Assembly: GCF_051668705.1 (NCBI RefSeq)
Contig: NZ_CP196351.1
Coordinates: 248,001-312,000 of the forward strand
From: Alterisphingorhabdus sp051668705
Lineage (GTDB): Bacteria > Pseudomonadota > Alphaproteobacteria > Sphingomonadales > Sphingomonadaceae
Length of the DNA: 64,000 nt
Direction: 5' to 3'
Each line of letters starts with the position of its first letter. Position 1 is the stretch's first letter. A program made the translations under genes and the position numbers. Of the stretch, positions 1 to 9,912 are shown piece after piece. The notes under the pieces are model-generated. The model was given only the letters and a program-made list of their open reading frames with translations, searched no databases and was not told where the DNA came from.

Positions 1-1752
1 AAGGCCGGTGCCTGTCATGATGACTGTAACGGCTGCTGCTGCCTCGGGCAGAGATATGACGCTGCCCTCATCATATTCGCGGAATTGCCATGCTATCCAT
101 GCGCAGGGCAAGGCAAGGATCAAGCCCAGAAACCCGCTATTCACAAAAGCGAGCGGCCCCTGATATTGAAATACTATAAGCTGATAGGCGATCAATATAG
201 GGATAAGCGCCAGCAATCCCCATCGGCCAGCGCCAGCATATTGCACGGATTTGCGCGTCAACCAAGCATGGCTAACCCCAGAAAAGAGCGCAGCATAGCC
301 CAGCGTGATGCCCAGCATTTTCTCCAGCCCGTTGCCGCTATACCAGCCAGCGATGATGGGGAATATAAAGCCAATGGCCGTCAGCGCGGTTAACGGCCAT
401 AGCCGGTTGTCGCGCCATGCCAATAATAGCGACAATGCGCCCAAGGCGAAAAGGAACGCCCAGCCGAGCGGCGAAAATTCCATGCGCGGCACCAATATGC
501 ACAATTGCACCAGCGCAACAATTTGCGGCAGATAAATGGCGACATCGTCAAAGTTCAGATTGTCGTGCCAGTTGTTTTTGCCCTTCTCTGTTTTAGGGGC
601 AATGTCATTGCTATCCATGCGCAGGGCCGTGACAATTGCAGCCGCCGCCGCAGCGAGAATGAAAAACCCTAATATGGGCAGGCCGTTGAGCGCAGTTCCG
701 ATTAGCGTAATCGTCCAGATACCGCCGCCGCCAATGGTCATGAGCAACAGCCATAGCCAGCGCTGCCATAGTGACAGGGCAAATAGGGCGGCCATGAACA
801 CACCCAAATAGCTAAGCAATAGCGGTAGGTTGTTGGCGTCCATGCCAGCGACAAAGGGTGCAGAAAAGCCGCCAACCACACCCATGATGGCGGTGGGCGG
901 GCCATGACGCAGCGCTAATGCAAAGGCGAGGGCGCTAATCACCACCACCAATGTAAAGGCAGCGATCAGAGGCAATAATCCATATAGCTCACTCGCCATG
1001 TAAAGCGTGGCATAAAGGATCGCGATGCCGGCCCCTGCAAGCGATTGGCCCAGACGTTTATCTTCGTCAAAAGCAAAGCCTATGCGGGGTAATTTACTGC
1101 CAAATTGGCTGGCAGCAACAAGTGCCAATCCAAAGAGCGCAGCGGTGATGCTGCGCGCGCGCGGGCCAAACAGCCCAGCTTCAATAGAATAGCGGACCAG
1201 AAAAAAGGCCGCAAAAATAAGTGCGATGCCGCCAATCCATATCGGCAATTTGCCACCGATAATATCTTCGATGGACAGGCCTTTGAAATAGCTGTTGTCC
1301 TGTGATATATCCGTGGGCTCTTCTGCCTTTTGGGGAGCATGGATAGTGCGCGATGGCGCGTCTTGTGCGGTTTCGGGTACAGCATCTTTCTTCGTCACTT
1401 CGGTGCGTTGCGATGCGTCCTTGCTATCACTCGCGGCATAGGCGACCTGTTGCCTGCGCGTGGTAAGATCCTCTGCCGCTGCGCGGCGGCGTGCTGGTCT
1501 ATCATCATTGTCTGATGCGCTATTGTTGGCCAGCCCATTCTGCGCTTGTGCCTTCGCCTCTTGTTCAGAGGTGCTGCCCTGCTCAACCTTTTGATCGTTT
1601 AGCAAATTGTCGATGCGGCGGTTTAGCCAATCAACATTGTTGTGCAATTGGGTGATTTGACCCTTTAAATTGCTGGTACGTGTGAAATTGACGATCAGGA
1701 GAACAATAATAGCCACAGGCATTAAAAGCACCAAGGCGATCAGCATCTCCAT
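1..1752 (-). CDS. DUF2339 family multi-pass membrane protein (C-terminus beyond window)
   Basis: The reading frame is open from an ATG at 1752 to the left edge, giving 584 visible residues; the C-terminus is missing. A purine-rich GGGGGAG sits 5 bases before the ATG. Residues about 4-21 are a membrane anchor. A short heptad-like stretch follows (NNVDWLNRRIDNLL), then a charged, probably disordered linker, and from about residue 125 onward many hydrophobic helices carry few polar residues. This anchor, linker and polytopic core is the pattern of DUF2339 inner-membrane proteins, whose function is not established. It is followed on the same strand, upstream, by the Atm1 exporter. No catalytic motif was seen. 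Confidence 0.8.
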   Translation of the reverse strand, partial: MEMLIALVLLMPVAIIVLLIVNFTRTSNLKGQITQLHNNVDWLNRRIDNLLNDQKVEQGSTSEQEAKAQAQNGLANNSASDNDDRPARRRAAAEDLTTRRQQVAYAASDSKDASQRTEVTKKDAVPETAQDAPSRTIHAPQKAEEPTDISQDNSYFKGLSIEDIIGGKLPIWIGGIALIFAAFFLVRYSIEAGLFGPRARSITAALFGLALVAASQFGSKLPRIGFAFDEDKRLGQSLAGAGIAILYATLYMASELYGLLPLIAAFTLVVVISALAFALALRHGPPTAIMGVVGGFSAPFVAGMDANNLPLLLSYLGVFMAALFALSLWQRWLWLLLMTIGGGGIWTITLIGTALNGLPILGFFILAAAAAAIVTALRMDSNDIAPKTEKGKNNWHDNLNFDDVAIYLPQIVALVQLCILVPRMEFSPLGWAFLFALGALSLLLAWRDNRLWPLTALTAIGFIFPIIAGWYSGNGLEKMLGITLGYAALFSGVSHAWLTRKSVQYAGAGRWGLLALIPILIAYQLIVFQYQGPLAFVNSGFLGLILALPCAWIAWQFREYDEGSVISLPEAAAAVTVIMTGTGL

Positions 1753-1869
1753 AATATCTCCCCCTGCACCAACAAGCCAATATGGCGTCTTTATCCAGAC
1801 TATTAGGCAGAGCTATCACCCTTGGCAATGCTCGGCATGCGGGCCATGAACAGGGATATGGGTGAATTA

Positions 1870-3699
1870 TCAGGCGGTGACACTGTTCTTTTCGGTCTGT
1901 TGCCGCGCCCACATTTCTGCATACAGACCCTCTTTGGCGAGCAATTGCCCATGTGTTCCGCTTTCAGCGACCCGCCCTTCGCTAAGCACAATGATGCGAT
2001 CGGCATGGGTGACGGTCGATAGGCGGTGAGCAATCATCACCGTGGTACGCCGCTCTGCAACGCTGCGCAAAGTGCCCAATATGGCCTGTTCGGTGCGGCT
2101 ATCCAACGCGCTTGTTGCTTCGTCGAAGATCACGATAGGCGGGTTCTTCACCAATGTCCGTGCAATGGCAACGCGCTGTTTCTCGCCACCTGACAATTTT
2201 AGGCCGCGCTCACCAACCTGCGTGTCATAACCTTGTGGCAAAGCCTCAATAAACTTATCAATCGCGGCGCCTTTGGCAGCGCTCACCACATTTGATTGGT
2301 CGCTATCACCGCGGCCATAGGCAATATTATAGCCGATACTATCGTTGAACAGCACCGTATCTTGCGGGACAATGCCAATACCGGCGCGCAGACTGGCTTG
2401 GGTTACATCGCGCACATCCTGCCCGCCTATTTTTATCGCACCGCTATCAACATCATAAAAGCGGAACAACAGCCGCGCGATGGTGGATTTGCCTGCACCC
2501 GAAGGGCCGACTATCGCCAATGTCTCTCCTTGCTTGATGGAGAAGCTGACACCTTTGAGTATCGCTCTATCGGCATCATAGCCGAAATGGACATCGTCAA
2601 ATTCCAGGCCTGTGTTGGCTAATTGCAGTGGCAGGGCATGGTCAACATCGCGCACTTCGACTTCGGTATCTATCAAACGGAACATGGCTGCCATATCAAC
2701 CAACCCCTGACGAATGGTGCGATAGACCATGCCGAGCAGATCAAGCGGTCGGAAAAGCTGGAGCAGCAAGGCATTGACGAGCACTAGGTCGCCCACAGAC
2801 AATTGCCCTTTTGACCAGCCCCATACACTAAAGCCCATGGCGCAGACCATCATGCAATTGGTGATAAAGGACTGGCCGATATTCAGCAGCGCCAGCGAAT
2901 TTTCCGACTTGATTGCCGCTTTGGCATAGGCATTTGTTGCCATGCTATAGCGCTGATTTTCGCGCTCTTCGGCGGAGAAATATTTCACCGTTTCATAGTT
3001 GAGCAGGGAATCCACGGCCTTGGCCATGGTCTCGCTATCGAGATCGTTCATCTCTTTGCGCAGAGCGTTGCGCCATTCTGTGATCTTTTGTGTGAAACGG
3101 ATATATAGCGTCACCATGACCAAGGTTGCTGCGACCAATGGCCAGCCAAAATTGACTCCGAAAATGATAATGATGGCAGTCAGCTCGATGGCGGTAGGGG
3201 CAATATTGAACAGCAGAAAATAGAGCATTGTATCAATACTCTTGGTGCCGCGCTCTATCGTTTTGGTCACCTCGCCGGTTCGGCGCGCCAGATGGAAACG
3301 CAAAGACAATTGATGCAGCCGGGCAAAGACATTTTCTGCCAGTCTTTGCGTTGCGCGTTGGCCAACCCGCTCAAACACAAAATTGCGCAAATTGTCAGAA
3401 CATACCGCGCCAAAACGCGCCAGAGCATAAGCGCCAACAAGCGCCAATACGACAGTCAGCCCTGCCTCAGCATCGCGTGCAGCATCAGGCGCGGTCATGC
3501 TATCAACCACGGCCTTATAGGCAAAGGGCATGGACAGAATAAGCGCCTTGCTGACGAGGATCAAACCCAGCGCAATGATGATGCGTATGCGCAGTTCTGG
3601 CTCGTCCTTCGGCCAAAGATAGGGCAGAAAGCGGCGAATGGTTGCCCAATCCGCCTTTTCGGCCTCTATGCTGGCATGGTCGGGAGGCATGGCGGTCAC
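1870..3699 (-). CDS. atm1: Atm1-type ABC exporter (glutathione / heavy-metal export), permease-ATPase fusion
   Basis: The 609-residue half-transporter has an N-terminal six-helix exporter domain (about residues 30-340) and a C-terminal ATPase. Walker A GPSGAGKST is at 398-406, the signature LSGGEKQR at 502-509, and Walker B IVIFDE at 522-527, followed by an H-loop (IAHRLST). The sequence strongly resembles Novosphingobium aromaticivorans Atm1 as I remember it, including the RFHLARRTGEVTK segment. The family exports glutathione, glutathione conjugates and metal-glutathione complexes from the cytoplasm as homodimers. Neighbours on the same strand are the DUF2339 gene downstream and a TonB receptor upstream. 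Intergenic spacing of more than 100 bases on both sides suggests its own promoter. Confidence 0.93.
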   Translation of the reverse strand: MTAMPPDHASIEAEKADWATIRRFLPYLWPKDEPELRIRIIIALGLILVSKALILSMPFAYKAVVDSMTAPDAARDAEAGLTVVLALVGAYALARFGAVCSDNLRNFVFERVGQRATQRLAENVFARLHQLSLRFHLARRTGEVTKTIERGTKSIDTMLYFLLFNIAPTAIELTAIIIIFGVNFGWPLVAATLVMVTLYIRFTQKITEWRNALRKEMNDLDSETMAKAVDSLLNYETVKYFSAEERENQRYSMATNAYAKAAIKSENSLALLNIGQSFITNCMMVCAMGFSVWGWSKGQLSVGDLVLVNALLLQLFRPLDLLGMVYRTIRQGLVDMAAMFRLIDTEVEVRDVDHALPLQLANTGLEFDDVHFGYDADRAILKGVSFSIKQGETLAIVGPSGAGKSTIARLLFRFYDVDSGAIKIGGQDVRDVTQASLRAGIGIVPQDTVLFNDSIGYNIAYGRGDSDQSNVVSAAKGAAIDKFIEALPQGYDTQVGERGLKLSGGEKQRVAIARTLVKNPPIVIFDEATSALDSRTEQAILGTLRSVAERRTTVMIAHRLSTVTHADRIIVLSEGRVAESGTHGQLLAKEGLYAEMWARQQTEKNSVTA

Positions 3700-3820
3700 A
3701 TTCCTGCTTCAGATGGGCGCTGTTATGTGCCGCAATTGGCTACAGCCTGTTTTCCTGCCTATCGGGACAGAGATTGCCTCTTACATAGGTGTAATGACCA
3801 ATGGTACAAGCGCAAACGGC

Positions 3821-5992
3821 TTAGAAATTGCCCGACACATCAAGGCCCAGCACCACACCAAACTCGCGCACGCGCCGCTCTGTAAAGGCAAGCGGCCCGT
3901 CACGGCGATCCTGCGAAATCTCGCGGATAAATGCGTCGCCTTGCCCGGTAATATTGCGCGCAGATGCCCGGACGGTGAGGCCCAATACATCCTTATTTTC
4001 GACGAATATGTTGATTTGCGGGCCAATGTTAAAGCGTCTGCTGCGCTGGTCCAAGCGGAAAACACTGGCGTCAAACTGGCGGCTTAAGCTGGTGCCCCAC
4101 GCCCATTGTGTAGCCGGTATATCGTGGCGAAAATCTACTTCTATTGTGGCCATGCGCTCGCCATTAATGCGCCGCGCTATATTGGTGAGCGGATCATCTA
4201 CGCGGCTGCGCTGAAAGAACAGACCCAGGTCAAGCCGTGCACCTTTATAACCAATAGGGTCGAGCAGGATTGTCCCGTTCAATTCCGCGCCATAGCGCGA
4301 GGCGCTGTCCAGATTGCCATTGGCTTCGGTCGTCGCTGTGATCGGCACTTGGTCAATAATATCGCTGATAACATTATAAAATGTCCGCAATGTCAGATTG
4401 CCAAGACCCCCCAAATTGCGCTGAGCCTCAATTTCAAAGTTCCAGCTTTGCTCTGGAACCAGCAGCGGATTGCCCGCATTTTCATTGTCATTGGCCAGAT
4501 CAACATCGGCGATAAAAGCGCCAAAGTTCAATTGCCCAACGGCCCGTTCGATGGTCGCGTTAATATCCAGTCGTTTTGATGCGTTCCATGTGAATGCGAC
4601 AGAGCCTTTGGGCCGCACAAAAGAGCGGGTTAGACCAGCAGGGCCGCTTTGCTGTAATTGGCTATATTCGACGCCCAAATTGGCCTGTAATGAAAGGTTG
4701 CTGGCCAGTTTTCGACCATAGCTGAATGTGCCTTCGCCGCGATATTCTTCAACCCTGCTGGTCGCATTTGTCAGTTCTTCAGGAACGAAAACGCCATTTT
4801 CATCAAGCAGGAACAGGTTGCCACGCGTATCCAGAAAGTTGAACGCACCTTCAAGCGCGATCTGCCAATCATTGCCATTTTTGGACTGCCAGCCATATTC
4901 GCTGCGGAAAATGCTCTCACCCTCATCGGCTGTTTGCTCAAAGCGACTACCAGTGGACGGCTGACCATCGCTGAAAATGGATTGAAACAGATTGACTTCC
5001 GGGCTGTGCTCAAAGCGTTGAAAGCCGATCAATTTCAAACGGCCACCACCAACGGCAAATTCATAGTCAGCACTAATCTCGAAATTGCGTTCATCTTCGC
5101 GGCGGCTAAAGGGCTCTGAGATGTCGGGCACGCCCTCTTCCACACGCAAGGTATCGATGGTGTTGCGAATATTGGAAATCTGGAAATTGCCGTTAAAATT
5201 GAAGATAGAACCGGCATCGCTCGTGCGGCCGTAAAAAAGGGTCAAAGTTGGCCGGTCACCGCGAAATTCCTGAATTTCATCACGAATGAAAAGCAGGCTG
5301 CCATCGGGCGCAGTGACTTCTTCAATGCCAAAATTACCACCCCGAAATGCGTTATTGGCCAATGTAACGGTGAAATCCGCTTTGCCCAATTTGCCGCTAA
5401 CCGATATTTCGCCTTCAAACAGATTATCCTGAATCCGCTCACGCAGTCGCGGCCTCCATGAGAAATTGCCGCTTAATCCTGTTCGCTTAACGACCAAGTT
5501 GAGCACCTGACCTGTCAGACCGGGAATATCCAATGTTGCGCCATCGACAATCTCCAGCCTGACAACTGACTGTGCGTTGATCCTGCTTAATGCTGTAACG
5601 GCATCATTGCTTTTGCCGGAGATACGTTTGCCATTGATCAGCACATTTTGCGACGCCTGACCCAATCCGCGCTCATTATTGTCTGTGCCCGAAATGCTGA
5701 ACCCAGGAATCTGCGCCACCATGTCCAGTGCTGTTCGCGGGTTAAAGCGGTCAAAATTTTCAGGTTTGTAGGTATCGCGACCATTTTCACGCACTGGCTG
5801 CAATTGCTGATTTTGCAGCAATATTGTTTCTGGGAGCGGTGTGGCGTTAGCATCACCAGCGGATGGCGGGGCAGTGTCTTGCGATTGTGCATATGCGGGC
5901 GCAGTGAGTGCCAAAATGCTAATGCCGGCAAACAACGTGGTCATATATAATGGGCGCGCAATGATATGCAAAGAAGCGGTGGAGAATGACAT
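3821..5992 (-). CDS. TonB-dependent receptor-like outer-membrane protein
   Basis: I chose the ATG at 5992; an in-frame TTG lies 7 codons upstream. The 723-residue protein starts with a signal peptide ending APAYAQS (about residue 35). A plug domain follows (about residues 75-170, with NVLINGKRISG and a VERLEIV-like segment VVRLEIVDG). The rest alternates in the manner of a beta barrel and ends in phenylalanine, as most outer-membrane barrels do. Proteins of this kind import siderophores, cobalamin, sugars or other ligands using TonB energy. No substrate can be assigned, because no neighbouring gene hints at one. The upstream 250 bases hold a notable inverted repeat. Confidence 0.85.
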   Translation of the reverse strand: MSFSTASLHIIARPLYMTTLFAGISILALTAPAYAQSQDTAPPSAGDANATPLPETILLQNQQLQPVRENGRDTYKPENFDRFNPRTALDMVAQIPGFSISGTDNNERGLGQASQNVLINGKRISGKSNDAVTALSRINAQSVVRLEIVDGATLDIPGLTGQVLNLVVKRTGLSGNFSWRPRLRERIQDNLFEGEISVSGKLGKADFTVTLANNAFRGGNFGIEEVTAPDGSLLFIRDEIQEFRGDRPTLTLFYGRTSDAGSIFNFNGNFQISNIRNTIDTLRVEEGVPDISEPFSRREDERNFEISADYEFAVGGGRLKLIGFQRFEHSPEVNLFQSIFSDGQPSTGSRFEQTADEGESIFRSEYGWQSKNGNDWQIALEGAFNFLDTRGNLFLLDENGVFVPEELTNATSRVEEYRGEGTFSYGRKLASNLSLQANLGVEYSQLQQSGPAGLTRSFVRPKGSVAFTWNASKRLDINATIERAVGQLNFGAFIADVDLANDNENAGNPLLVPEQSWNFEIEAQRNLGGLGNLTLRTFYNVISDIIDQVPITATTEANGNLDSASRYGAELNGTILLDPIGYKGARLDLGLFFQRSRVDDPLTNIARRINGERMATIEVDFRHDIPATQWAWGTSLSRQFDASVFRLDQRSRRFNIGPQINIFVENKDVLGLTVRASARNITGQGDAFIREISQDRRDGPLAFTERRVREFGVVLGLDVSGNF

Positions 5993-6149
5993 GGTCAACA
6001 ATTTCTCTGCCAATGGGGCGGGGCTGGAAGAGCATTAGAGGGATATTGGGACTAGAATATGCAGATAATGCTAAAATTTGCCTAGGTCCAGATTTGCGAT
6101 GCCGCATAAGCAGTGCCTATACATATTATGGCAAGGCTGTATCGACAGG

Positions 6150-6179
6150 CACATGTTTATTCGCGATGAAAAACATGTG
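6150..6179. promoter_or_regulatory. Perfect 9-bp inverted repeat upstream of the TonB receptor
   Basis: CACATGTTT at 6150-6158 pairs with AAACATGTG at 6171-6179. The spacer contains a further TTC/GAA pair. It lies in the 287-base gap between the HAD phosphatase stop and the receptor start. Neither strand shows a following T-run, so an operator or RNA hairpin is more likely than an intrinsic terminator. The rest of this gap shows nothing recognisable. Confidence 0.4.
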
Positions 6180-6279
6180 TTTAGGATGATATGACAGCGC
6201 CGTGCGATAAAGTACAAGGATCTATCATATATCGCGGTAGCTCAGCGCTGGCCGCATATTGGCGCGTAAATAAAAGCAT

Positions 6280-6951
6280 TTATGACCAGAGAGCTATGCG
6301 CCACCCCCTTTGCTCTGCCATGGCTTTAAGCGGTGCATGCGGGTTCACTGCAACAGGCTCACGCGCCAGTTCCAGCATGGGGGTATCCGAAACATGGTCT
6401 GAATAGCAGCGCAAGATGTTCCAGCTTTCCGCACCACCATGTTCGCTCAACCATTGCTGAATGCGCACCAGCTTCGCCTCCCCATAGCAATTATCGCCAT
6501 CAATATCGGCCAATATATGTCCAAGATTATCTAGTTTCAGTTTCGTGCCCAGCACGTCATCACAGCCAATTTTGCTGCCTATTGCCTGTGCGTATAATTC
6601 ATAAGAAGCGGTGGCCATCAAGATAGTGCAGCCCTCTGCTTTGTCGTGCGCGATTTGGGCACGCGCTTGGGCCATGCAGTTGTTGCCCAGAACCTTGTCA
6701 GCATAGCTGTTGATCGCACCTGATATGGGTTGCGGTTTTGCAGAGCGCCCAAGGAACAGCATCTGGTTGTATTCTTTCAGTCGTTCGCGGCTGAGCAGAC
6801 GCAGTAAATAGGCGCACCCAAATACAGCCGAAACCGGAATAAAGACAAGACGCCAAGGTGCCTTTGTGCGTGCCATGTGGAGCAAGAACGCACTATAGGT
6901 AGCTTTGCGGGTAATGGTTTTGTCCATATCATAAATCACAAGATTGCGCAT
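6280..6951 (-). CDS. HAD superfamily subfamily IB phosphatase
   Basis: The 223-residue protein opens with the HAD nucleophile motif DMDKT (residues 8-12). It later shows ILMATASYE (motif II region) and a distal YSDHVSDTPML acidic motif typical of subfamily IB, the phosphoserine-phosphatase-like group. A single hydrophobic segment at about residues 35-54 may be a membrane-associated cap helix. Family members dephosphorylate small molecules or lipid head groups; the substrate here is unknown. The gene is divergent from the mlaE gene, with 56 bases between the two starts, so the promoters must be close or overlapping. A link to lipid metabolism is only contextual. Confidence 0.82.
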   Translation of the reverse strand: MRNLVIYDMDKTITRKATYSAFLLHMARTKAPWRLVFIPVSAVFGCAYLLRLLSRERLKEYNQMLFLGRSAKPQPISGAINSYADKVLGNNCMAQARAQIAHDKAEGCTILMATASYELYAQAIGSKIGCDDVLGTKLKLDNLGHILADIDGDNCYGEAKLVRIQQWLSEHGGAESWNILRCYSDHVSDTPMLELAREPVAVNPHAPLKAMAEQRGWRIALWS

Positions 6952-7007
6952 TTATAACAATTCCTTGAAAAGATCATTTGCAATATCTGGAGGGTCGATA
7001 AGGCCTT

Positions 7008-8153
7008 GTGAAAAATAATGATATGCCGCATGTAACATGGATGGAACACACTGCCGACTTTATTTTAGAAGACGATCAGGAGCATGGACAGGCTCTGCGT
7101 TTTTCCGGCAAGTTGGACATTATGTCATTGGGCAATTTGGACCAAGATCTCCGTGCTATTGATAGCGCTGTAGATGTCATTGATCTTGGTAATGTACAGA
7201 GTGTTGATACGGTTGGCGCGTGGATAGTTCACCGCCTAAGCCGTGACCATCAAGCGGCTATTATTGGCGCTTCGGACGAAGCGGCGCAGCTTATATCCGC
7301 CATTGGTGCGGCCGATGAACCGGGTGAGGTGCGCGCACCGCAGCTTATTGCGCCGCTGCGGATATTGAATGATGTTGGCGGCGCGGTGGCCGATGCTTTT
7401 TCTAGTATTTTAGGGCTTATTGGCTTTATCGGCAGTTTGCTGGCGGCCAGCCTATCAGTATTGCGCAATCCGCGCAGTTTCCGCTTTCGTGCCATGGTTC
7501 GTCATTTTGAGCTGGTGGGCGTTTCCGCATTGGGCATTATCGGCCTGATGAGCTTCCTGATCGGTATTGTGATCGCGCAGCAGGGCGCGGTTCAGCTCAG
7601 ACAATTTGGCGCGGAAATTTTTACAGTCAATCTGGTGGGGCGGCTTACCTTGCGCGAATTGGGCGTTTTGATGACGGCTATCATGGTTGCGGGACGCTCA
7701 GGCTCTGCATTTGCGGCACAAATCGGAACGATGAAGCTAACTGAAGAAGTGGACGCAATGCGCACCATTGGCGTATCTCCGATGGAAGCACTTGTCTTAC
7801 CGCGCGTTATGGCAGCGGTTTTGATGATGCCACTATTGGGCTTTTTTGCCTCCATGGTATCAATGGTCGGCGGCGCTGTTTTGTGCGCGATCGTCCTCGA
7901 TATTCCCATAGCGACATTTGTGACGACTATTCAGCAGGTGGTGCCGCTTCATGACCTATGGGTTGGTCTCATTAAAGCGCCTGTATTCGGTGCTATTGTG
8001 GCATTGTCTGGCTGTTATCAGGGGATGTTGGTGTCTGGCAGCGCCGAAAATGTCGGTTTGAAAACAACATCTGCAGTTGTGCAGGCCATTTTCATGGTGT
8101 TCGTTCTGGATGCCTTTTTCGCAGTGTTTTTCACTTGGGTTGGGTGGGGCTGA
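7008..8153 (+). CDS. mlaE: STAS-MlaE fusion: lipid ABC transporter permease
   Basis: The protein has 381 residues from a GTG start; an ATG lies five codons further on, and GGAGGG lies about 13 bases upstream. Residues about 20-100 form a STAS domain (sulfate transporter and anti-sigma factor antagonist type) like MlaB. The MlaE permease domain follows, with the conserved run GVLMTAIMVAGRSGSAFA and 5-6 membrane helices. MlaE sits in the inner membrane of the MlaFEDB complex, which moves phospholipids between the inner and outer membranes. Here the MlaB role appears fused to the permease. The stop codon overlaps the mlaF ATG by one base, so the two are translated together. Confidence 0.92.
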   Translation: MKNNDMPHVTWMEHTADFILEDDQEHGQALRFSGKLDIMSLGNLDQDLRAIDSAVDVIDLGNVQSVDTVGAWIVHRLSRDHQAAIIGASDEAAQLISAIGAADEPGEVRAPQLIAPLRILNDVGGAVADAFSSILGLIGFIGSLLAASLSVLRNPRSFRFRAMVRHFELVGVSALGIIGLMSFLIGIVIAQQGAVQLRQFGAEIFTVNLVGRLTLRELGVLMTAIMVAGRSGSAFAAQIGTMKLTEEVDAMRTIGVSPMEALVLPRVMAAVLMMPLLGFFASMVSMVGGAVLCAIVLDIPIATFVTTIQQVVPLHDLWVGLIKAPVFGAIVALSGCYQGMLVSGSAENVGLKTTSAVVQAIFMVFVLDAFFAVFFTWVGWG

Positions 8154-8965
8154 TGGTCGAACCGGTTATTTCGATCCGCGGTTTGCGCAACAGCTTTGAT
8201 AAGCAAGTTGTACATGACGGGCTCGACCTTGATGTTTATCGGGGGGAAATTATTGGCGTTGTCGGCGGATCGGGCACAGGCAAATCTGTTTTGATGCGCT
8301 CTATTATCGGGCTGCAAACCCCTGATGAAGGCAGTATTGAAGTGTTGGGAAGTGCCGTGCATGGCAACCCTGATGATTATCTCGGTATCCGGCGGCGATG
8401 GGGCGTTTTGTTCCAAGGCGGCGCGCTTTTCTCTACCTTGACCGTGGCGGAAAATATCAATGTGCCGGTCAAGCAATTCTACCCAGAGATATCGCAGCAA
8501 TTGCGGCACGAAATGGCCTTGTACAAGGTTGTTCTGAGCGGCTTGCCAGCAAGCGCTGCTTGTAAATATCCTGCAGAATTGTCTGGAGGTATGAAGAAAC
8601 GTGCAGGACTGGCGCGCGCACTGGCGCTTGACCCTGAATTGCTGTTTCTTGACGAGCCAACGGCGGGATTAGACCCTATCGGGGCGGCGGCCTTTGACCA
8701 ATTGACCCTGAATTTGAAGCAAACATTGGGCCTGACGGTTTTTCTTATCACGCACGATCTGGACACTTTGCATGAGATTTGTGATCGGGTTGCGGTTTTG
8801 GCTGACAAAAAGGTGATTGCAGTCGGCACGATAGATGAATTACTGGCGCTTGATCATCCTTGGATACAGGAATATTTTAACGGTCCACGCGGACGAGCAG
8901 CAAAAAGCGCACAAGAACGAGAGCATCAATTAGACTATGAATCTGGCGATGAGAGGTTAGACTGA
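8153..8965 (+). CDS. mlaF: Mla lipid transporter ATP-binding protein
   Basis: The start is the ATG at 8153, in a TGATG overlap with mlaE; an in-frame TTG upstream is less likely. The 270 residues carry Walker A GGSGTGKS (38-45), the signature LSGGMKKR and Walker B LLFLDEPTAGLD, as in MlaF/Ttg2A ATPases. It energises lipid movement by the MlaE permease on the cytoplasmic face. The C-terminal tail is charged (repeated Glu, Arg and Gln) and could contact a partner, but that is a guess. The mlaD gene starts five bases after its stop. Confidence 0.94.
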   Translation: MVEPVISIRGLRNSFDKQVVHDGLDLDVYRGEIIGVVGGSGTGKSVLMRSIIGLQTPDEGSIEVLGSAVHGNPDDYLGIRRRWGVLFQGGALFSTLTVAENINVPVKQFYPEISQQLRHEMALYKVVLSGLPASAACKYPAELSGGMKKRAGLARALALDPELLFLDEPTAGLDPIGAAAFDQLTLNLKQTLGLTVFLITHDLDTLHEICDRVAVLADKKVIAVGTIDELLALDHPWIQEYFNGPRGRAAKSAQEREHQLDYESGDERLD

Positions 8966-8970
8966 CGGTC

Positions 8971-9912
8971 ATGGAAACGCGAGCAAATCATATTTGGGTA
9001 GGCGCTATCACGCTTGCGCTGTTGGCCGGACTGGCAATTTTCATCGTCTGGATAGCGCGTTTTGGTGACGGCACAGATAAAGAATATGATATTTTCTTCA
9101 AACAATCCGTTGCAGGCCTTGCTGTCGGTTCTGGCGTTGCCTTTTCAGGGGTGAATGCAGGACAGGTCACAGAGGTACAGCTATGGGAGAAAGACCCGGA
9201 ATTTGTCCGTGTGCGGATCGCGGTTGATGAAAATGTACCTATATTACAAGGTACAACGGCTACGATACAAAGCGTTAGTTTTACAGCCCCACCGCAAATT
9301 CAACTGGATGGGGCGTTAAAAGGGCAAAAGCCAATTGCGAATCCCGGGCCTGAGGGTGTTCCGGTTATTCCAACTAAGCCGGGCGCATTAGGTGAATTGT
9401 TAAACAGTGCGCCTCTCCTGATTGAACGTTTGGCGACATTGACCGAAAGGTTGACGTCAACCTTGTCTCCGCAAAACCAGCAATCGATTGAAAAATTGCT
9501 GAAAGAAAGTGCGCGCCTGACCGAGTCATTGGCTGACCAGTCACCACAAATCGGGACCACATTGAAGGAATTGCAAGGAACTCTGCTAACGGCACAGTCA
9601 ACACTGGATAAATATGGCGCACTGGCGGACAATGCGAATGGCTTGCTCGGCAAAGAGGGCTCAGCAATATCTGCAGAGCTGCGCAAGACTCTGGCCTCTG
9701 CGCAAACGGCATTGAATGAGCTGCAAGCGACGGCAAAAACCGCGCAGCCAGGGTTGAAGAAACTGTCAGACACAACCTTGCCGCAAACAGAAGCATTGAT
9801 CCGTGATCTGCGCGAAACATCGGCGGCGCTGACCTCTTTGACTGAACGCATTAACGACGAAGGAGCGGCGTCATTGCTGTCTGCTCCGCCACTACCGGAA
9901 TATGAGCCATGA
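8971..9912 (+). CDS. mlaD: MlaD / MCE-domain lipid-binding protein
   Basis: In 313 residues it has one N-terminal membrane helix (about 9-29), one MCE domain (about 38-115, with VGSGVAFSGVNAGQVTEV), and a long helical C-terminal part rich in Leu, Thr and Ser (repeated LTESL and LTERL) that probably forms coiled coils. MCE proteins form hexameric rings in the periplasm that carry phospholipids between membranes. The protein is longer than E. coli MlaD (about 180 residues), resembling the longer single-MCE proteins of alphaproteobacteria. It overlaps the next gene by the sequence ATGA. No mlaC gene is nearby; the long helix may bridge part of the distance. Confidence 0.9.
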   Translation: METRANHIWVGAITLALLAGLAIFIVWIARFGDGTDKEYDIFFKQSVAGLAVGSGVAFSGVNAGQVTEVQLWEKDPEFVRVRIAVDENVPILQGTTATIQSVSFTAPPQIQLDGALKGQKPIANPGPEGVPVIPTKPGALGELLNSAPLLIERLATLTERLTSTLSPQNQQSIEKLLKESARLTESLADQSPQIGTTLKELQGTLLTAQSTLDKYGALADNANGLLGKEGSAISAELRKTLASAQTALNELQATAKTAQPGLKKLSDTTLPQTEALIRDLRETSAALTSLTERINDEGAASLLSAPPLPEYEP

